Shown here piece after piece: positions 59,825-64,000 of a DNA stretch of 64,000 bases. The stretch is from Erwinia psidii. GTDB taxonomy: Bacteria > Pseudomonadota > Gammaproteobacteria > Enterobacterales > Enterobacteriaceae. The stretch's first letter is position 1. Each line of letters starts with the position of its first letter. The position numbers and the translations under genes are program-made. A model generated the notes under the pieces. The model did not search any database. It had not been told where the DNA came from and worked only from the letters and a program-made list of their open reading frames with translations. Location of the stretch: the NCBI RefSeq assembly GCF_003846135.1, contig NZ_RHHM01000005.1:211009-275008 (forward strand), in the 5' to 3' direction.

Positions 59825-60745
59825 TCAGAACTGATATTGCAGACCAGTGGTTAACGAATAACTTTTATTAGAAAGGCCGGCAACATCACCGCTCAGATGC
59901 TGCTGATCTTCCATCATCCGATCAATAATGGTCATATCAGCACTGGCTGTTTTGTACTGCGAATAGTTAAATTCCATGTAGATTTTCGCTGACGGGTTCA
60001 GGTAGTAACCCGCAGCGAGGGTTGCCGAGTAGTAATCTGAATTGATGCCCTTCTCATGGAAGGTGACCGCGCGTTGATAATGTTCGTCATTGTCTCTTGC
60101 CCTGACCCAGGGACTGAATTTGAACATCGCGCTCAGTTCAACATCACCAAAGCGGGAAACACCGGCCAGGCCCAGGTAAGGTACGCTGAACTGCTGTTTA
60201 TAGCCGCCAACCGCTTCGCCGGGTACAAACGCCCCCACGTCCTGACCGTTATCATAGCGGTAAGTACCGCCATAAGCCGTCCAGCTATAGCGGGTCTGTT
60301 GATAACCCAGCATGGCAGCCAGACCATATTCCGGCGTCTTAACCAGCCAGCCCTTCACATAAGCGTCAAATTCGTTGGCATGATTCAGCTGGGTATCCGG
60401 GTGCGTTGACCAGTCGGACCAGCCGGACTGGCCCGGCGTTAACCAGTCGTAATCATCCATCTGTGAGTCGCTGGAGGTAAGCGTTACCCAGCCGCGCGCG
60501 CCCAGGGTCAGCCAGTGGGTAGCATCCCAGGAGAGATCGCCTTTAATAATAGGCGCATTTTTTATTTTCCATGTTAACGCGCTGGTTTTACTGCCGTCAT
60601 CCGCATAAACATACTCGCCAGACTCCCCACCTAACCAGCCCAGGCTGGTGCTCAGTGTTATGGCGTCAAACTCTGTCTTATCCGCAGCGAAGGCCGACGA
60701 GGCCAGTAATGTGGTGGCTGAAGCCACAATCAGATTGATTTTCAT
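59825..60745 (-). CDS. Omptin outer-membrane protease (OmpT/PgtE/Pla family)
   Basis: A 306-residue outer-membrane aspartyl-type protease precursor. The signal peptide is about 20 residues (IVASATTLLASSAFA). The ten-stranded barrel carries the four catalytic residues: Asp98 and Asp100 in MDDYDW (OmpT Asp83/Asp85) and Asp220 and His222 in RDNDEHY (OmpT Asp210/His212). Other family marks are HPDTQLNHANEFD, GYKQQFSVPYLGLAG and the C-terminal phenylalanine of outer-membrane proteins (LQYQF). Omptins cleave antimicrobial peptides and host proteins; in plant-associated relatives they may resist plant peptides. The ATG at 60745 has GGGAGGT upstream. It faces ydgK convergently. Confidence 0.95.
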   Translation of the reverse strand: MKINLIVASATTLLASSAFAADKTEFDAITLSTSLGWLGGESGEYVYADDGSKTSALTWKIKNAPIIKGDLSWDATHWLTLGARGWVTLTSSDSQMDDYDWLTPGQSGWSDWSTHPDTQLNHANEFDAYVKGWLVKTPEYGLAAMLGYQQTRYSWTAYGGTYRYDNGQDVGAFVPGEAVGGYKQQFSVPYLGLAGVSRFGDVELSAMFKFSPWVRARDNDEHYQRAVTFHEKGINSDYYSATLAAGYYLNPSAKIYMEFNYSQYKTASADMTIIDRMMEDQQHLSGDVAGLSNKSYSLTTGLQYQF

Positions 60746-60964
60746 GGTGTTACCTCCCAGATACGTTTTTTTTTGTGGCTTAACCCTAAACCACATCAAA
60801 TGGAGCCAATCGCCTGAATAAAGCGGTGTTGAATACAAAACGGTCAAAAAAACAACATAAATTTAATCCCCAGTGCGCTCTTAACCTGTCCGTCGCGTTC
60901 AAATGTTGTCGTCAGGCAGCGGATCCCCGATAATAGGTTGCTTTCATTTTTATCAGGCGAAATA

Positions 60965-61546
60965 ATGACCGATTACCTGCTTCTTTTTATTGGCACAGTG
61001 CTGGTGAACAACTTCGTTTTGGTGAAGTTCCTCGGCCTCTGTCCCTTTATGGGCGTTTCCAAAAAACTGGAAACGGCGATTGGCATGGGACTCGCCACCA
61101 CCTTCGTTATTACGCTGGCCTCCATCTGCGCATGGCTGGTGAATCATCTGATCCTGCTGCCGCTGGATCTGGTCTACCTGCGCACCATGGCTTATATCCT
61201 GGTGATCGCCGTGGTTGTGCAGTTCACTGAAATGGTGGTGCGCAAAACCAGCCCGGATCTCTACCGCCTGCTGGGCATTTTTCTGCCGCTGATCACCACC
61301 AACTGCGCGGTACTGGGTGTCCCACTGTTGAGCGTCAATCTCAACCATACTTTTTTACAGGCCGCGCTCTATGGTTTCAGCGCGTCCATTGGCTTCTCGC
61401 TGGTGATGGTGCTGTTTGCCGGGATCCGTGAACGGCTGGTGCTGGCTGATGTGCCCGCGCCTTTTAAAGGATCGTCAATTGCGCTGGTCACTGCGGGCCT
61501 GATGGCGCTGGCGTTTATGGGCTTCAGTGGACTGGTGAAATTCTGA
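60965..61546 (+). CDS. rsxA: Electron transport complex subunit RsxA (RnfA)
   Basis: RsxA is an inner-membrane subunit of the Rsx/Rnf complex, which in E. coli keeps the SoxR iron-sulfur cluster reduced. The 193-residue product has six membrane helices and matches E. coli over its whole length: [46 protein letters not shown] and [13 protein letters not shown], with two conserved cysteines. ATG 60965 gives the exact family start. Its stop overlaps the rsxB start by one base. Confidence 0.97.
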   Translation: MTDYLLLFIGTVLVNNFVLVKFLGLCPFMGVSKKLETAIGMGLATTFVITLASICAWLVNHLILLPLDLVYLRTMAYILVIAVVVQFTEMVVRKTSPDLYRLLGIFLPLITTNCAVLGVPLLSVNLNHTFLQAALYGFSASIGFSLVMVLFAGIRERLVLADVPAPFKGSSIALVTAGLMALAFMGFSGLVKF

Positions 61547-62121
61547 TGAGTGCGGTCTGGATTGCCATTGCAGTACTGAGTGCACTGGGTCTGCTGTTTG
61601 GCGGCCTGCTGGGTTATGCATCACGTCGTTTCAAGGTTGAAGACGATCCGATCGTTGAGCAGATTGACGCTATCCTGCCACAAAGTCAGTGCGGACAGTG
61701 CGGCTATCCCGGCTGTCGCCCCTATGCTGATGCGGTAGGTAATAATGGTGAAATGATCAATAAATGCGCGCCGGGTGGAGAGCAAACCATGCTCAAACTG
61801 GCCGCACTGCTTAACGTCGAGCCACAACCGCTGGGTGATGAAGCCGCCCGTGAACCGGAGCGCAAAGTCGCCTGGATCGATGAAGCAAACTGTATCGGCT
61901 GCACCAAATGCATTCAGGCCTGCCCGGTTGATGCCATTGTCGGCGCAACCCGCGCCATGCACACCGTAATGAGCGATATCTGTACGGGCTGCGATCTGTG
62001 CGTTGCCCCCTGCCCGACTGACTGCATTGAAATGCGTCCGGTCGCCACCACCACCGAAAACTGGAAGTGGGACCTGCATACCATCCCGGTCAGAGTTATT
62101 CCTGTGGAACACCATGCGTAA
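61546..62121 (+). CDS. rsxB: Electron transport complex subunit RsxB (ferredoxin-like)
   Basis: RsxB carries iron-sulfur clusters within the Rsx complex. The 191-residue protein has one N-terminal membrane helix (about 3-22), the CxxC-x4-C motif [11 protein letters not shown] (about 46-56) with a further cysteine near 77, and two [4Fe-4S] ferredoxin motifs, [16 protein letters not shown] and [16 protein letters not shown]. It overlaps rsxA by one base and rsxC by eight bases. Confidence 0.97.
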   Translation: MSAVWIAIAVLSALGLLFGGLLGYASRRFKVEDDPIVEQIDAILPQSQCGQCGYPGCRPYADAVGNNGEMINKCAPGGEQTMLKLAALLNVEPQPLGDEAAREPERKVAWIDEANCIGCTKCIQACPVDAIVGATRAMHTVMSDICTGCDLCVAPCPTDCIEMRPVATTTENWKWDLHTIPVRVIPVEHHA

Positions 62122-64000
62122 TCTGTTCAGGCTGTTTAAAAAAGATCCCTTATGGGATTTCGACGGTGGCATTCATCCGCCGGAAATGAAAACCCAGTCC
62201 AACGGCACGCCGCTGCGTCAGCTGCCACTGCCCACGCACTTTATTATTCCGGTAAAACAGCATATCGGCCAGGAAGGCGAACTGCTGGTCAGCCCTGGCG
62301 ATAAGGTACTGCGGGGTCAGCCACTGACCTTTGGCCGTGGCCGGATGCTGCCGGTACATGCGCCAACTTCCGGCACGATTGAGCGTATTGCGCCACACAC
62401 TGTCGCGCATCCTTCCGCGCTGGCTGAGATGTGCGTGTTTATTACCCCGGATGGCGAGGACCGCTGGTGTGAACGCCAGCCGCTGCCGGACTATCAGCAG
62501 CGGGAACGCAGCGAGATTATCACACTTATCCACCGGTCAGGCGTCGCCGGTCTGGGTGGTGCTGGCTTTCCTACCGCAACCAAGCTGAGAGGCGGCATTC
62601 GTGGTGTGAAAACGCTGATTATCAACGCCGCCGAGTGTGAACCTTACATCACCGCCGATGACCGTCTGATGCAGGACTGTGCACAGGAGGTACTGGAAGG
62701 GAGCCGTATCCTTGCCTGGGTATTACAGTCAGAGCAGGTGCTGATTGGCATTGAAGATAACAAACCACAGGCCATCGCCGCGCTGAAAAAGGCGCTGGGC
62801 AACGCAACAGATCTACAGATCCGCGTGATCCCAACCAAATACCCGTCAGGCGGTGCCAAACAGCTGACCAAAATTCTCACCGGGCTGGAAGTGCCACACG
62901 GTGGGCGCTCGACGGATATTGGCGTGCTAATGCAAAACGTCGGCACGGCTTATGCGGTCAAACGCGCCATCATCAACGGTGAGCCGCTGACAGAACGGGT
63001 GGTCACGCTCACCGGGGAAGCCGTCGGTCAGCCGGGCAATGTATGGGGCCGCATCGGTACTCCGGTCAGCCATCTGCTCCGCAATGCGAATTTCACCCCA
63101 ACCAGCGGTCAGATGGTGGTGATGGGTGGCCCGCTGATGGGCTTCACCCTGCCGACGCTGGATGTCCCGGTGGTAAAGATCACTAACTGTATTCTGGCCC
63201 CTTCTGCCAGCGAGACAGGCGAACCGCAGACCGAAAAATCCTGTATCCGCTGTAGCGCCTGTGCCGATGCCTGTCCGGCAGCGCTGCTGCCCCAGCAACT
63301 CTACTGGTACAGCCGGGGCGGCGACCACGACAAGGCGCGGGAACATAATATCGCTGACTGCATTGAATGCGGTGCCTGTGCCTGGGTGTGCCCTAGCAAC
63401 ATTCCGCTGGTGCAATACTACCGTCAGGAGAAAGCCGAGCTTCGTGCCATCGATCTGGAAGCAGAGCGCACAGCGCAGGCGAAAGCGCGTTTTGAGGCGC
63501 GTCAGCAACGTCTGGAGCGTGAAAAAGCCGCCCGTGAAGCCCGTCATCAGCAGGCCAAACGCAGCGTCAGCCAGAATGAGAGCGGTGAGATTAGCGCCGC
63601 CCTGACACGGGTGAAGGCAAAGACACAGCAAAATACCCGCGACGCTGAAGACGGCGTGCCGCCGCCGGAAAACGCCGCTTCTGAGGCACGGTATGCCCAG
63701 GCACGGGCGCAGAGCGCGCTCAGGCAGTCAGAGACTGAACCCGCCACCCGCCAGGCCGACGACCCGCGCAAGGCCGCGGTGGCAGCCGCCATCGCACGTG
63801 CCAGGGCAAAAAAAGAAGCCCAGGCCACCCCTGACGCACCGGCGAAAACAGATACCGACGCGACCACACCGGCTACTGACGATCCGCGCAAGGCCGCGGT
63901 GGCAGCCGCCATCGAACGCGCACGGGCAAAAAAAGCCGCTCAGGCCACCCCTGACGCACCGGCGAAAACGGATACCAACGCGACCACACCGGCCACCGAC
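62114..64000 (+). CDS. rsxC: Electron transport complex subunit RsxC (RnfC), 3' end outside window
   Basis: RsxC is the NADH- and FMN-binding peripheral subunit of the Rsx complex. The visible 629 codons include IWDF-like [15 protein letters not shown], the NADH/FMN region [16 protein letters not shown] and [20 protein letters not shown], and two [4Fe-4S] motifs ([32 protein letters not shown]). The C-terminal tail is alanine-, arginine- and lysine-rich and includes 120-bp tandem repeats that run to the window edge. E. coli RsxC has a similar repetitive tail and 740 residues. Confidence 0.97.
   Translation, partial: MRNLFRLFKKDPLWDFDGGIHPPEMKTQSNGTPLRQLPLPTHFIIPVKQHIGQEGELLVSPGDKVLRGQPLTFGRGRMLPVHAPTSGTIERIAPHTVAHPSALAEMCVFITPDGEDRWCERQPLPDYQQRERSEIITLIHRSGVAGLGGAGFPTATKLRGGIRGVKTLIINAAECEPYITADDRLMQDCAQEVLEGSRILAWVLQSEQVLIGIEDNKPQAIAALKKALGNATDLQIRVIPTKYPSGGAKQLTKILTGLEVPHGGRSTDIGVLMQNVGTAYAVKRAIINGEPLTERVVTLTGEAVGQPGNVWGRIGTPVSHLLRNANFTPTSGQMVVMGGPLMGFTLPTLDVPVVKITNCILAPSASETGEPQTEKSCIRCSACADACPAALLPQQLYWYSRGGDHDKAREHNIADCIECGACAWVCPSNIPLVQYYRQEKAELRAIDLEAERTAQAKARFEARQQRLEREKAAREARHQQAKRSVSQNESGEISAALTRVKAKTQQNTRDAEDGVPPPENAASEARYAQARAQSALRQSETEPATRQADDPRKAAVAAAIARARAKKEAQATPDAPAKTDTDATTPATDDPRKAAVAAAIERARAKKAAQATPDAPAKTDTNATTPATD
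63761..64000 (+). repeat. 120-bp tandem repeat in rsxC
   Basis: Two units of exactly 120 bp (63761-63880 and 63881-64000) differ at only a few bases; the second ends at the window edge, so more copies may follow. Each encodes 40 residues beginning [11 protein letters not shown] and ending TTPATD, and keeps the reading frame. Confidence 0.9.

Noticed and set aside
62927..63631. Minus-strand frame of 234 codons opposite rsxC
   Set aside because: It results from codon bias of rsxC on the opposite strand.
63761..64000. Possible CRISPR-like array at the right edge
   Set aside because: The 120-bp repeats are contiguous, coding and in frame with rsxC; there are no spacers.

Overview
The window is a 64 kb piece of an Enterobacterales chromosome, most likely from an Erwiniaceae-type genome (Erwinia or Pantoea relatives). 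This rests on recognisable protein sequences and on gene order. The blocks hrpA-azoR, ynfA-ynfB-ynfD, bioD2-mlc, tus-fumC-manA-ydgA, add-ydgJ and ydgK-rsxABC follow the E. coli terminus half of the chromosome. Between them lie accessory genes that E. coli K-12 lacks or keeps elsewhere. A Ter-like site in front of tus places the window in the replication terminus region.

Layout. 0-0.4 kb: 3' end of a chemoreceptor. 0.65-7.6 kb: complete L-rhamnose locus (rhaT, rhaR, rhaS, divergent rhaBADM). 7.6-10.9 kb: sugar exporter SotB, a divergent Rrf2-type regulator and an AI-2E-family permease. 10.9-12.9 kb: a decayed region with one AT-rich orphan gene. 12.9-19.8 kb: a second chemoreceptor with a flagellar sigma-28 promoter, then hrpA and azoR. 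19.9-24.3 kb: a recombinase remnant, yeaL, and a purine-breakdown group (racemase-like protein, urate hydroxylase hpxO, guanine deaminase guaD). 24.7-30 kb: ydfG, a broken lactonase gene, an exported cupin, a small membrane protein tail-to-tail with a DUF4225 gene, a second recombinase remnant, then ynfA, ynfB and ynfD. 30.6-34.1 kb: an OsmU/OpuC-type osmoprotectant ABC operon. 34.1-37.2 kb: bioD2, mlc, msrA. 37.2-38.8 kb: no gene recognised. 38.8-47.9 kb: H-NS-family gene, tus, fumC, manA, ydgA, two phosphatase-type genes, add. 48-58.3 kb: ydgJ, then an L-arabinose locus (araFGH with araC on its end, divergent araBA, no araD) and a lone YtfQ-like sugar-binding protein. 58.7-64 kb: a cupin, ydgK, an omptin outer-membrane protease, rsxA, rsxB and the start of rsxC.

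The gene content suits an organism living on plant sugars. Rhamnose and arabinose from pectin are imported and phosphorylated, under CRP plus AraC-family activators; CRP-like boxes lie in both divergent promoter regions. The osmoprotectant transporter, msrA and rsx genes deal with osmotic and oxidative stress. The parts that look least described are the DUF4225/small-membrane-protein pair beside a recombinase remnant, the decayed 11-13 kb region with its orphan gene, and the rewired arabinose locus.
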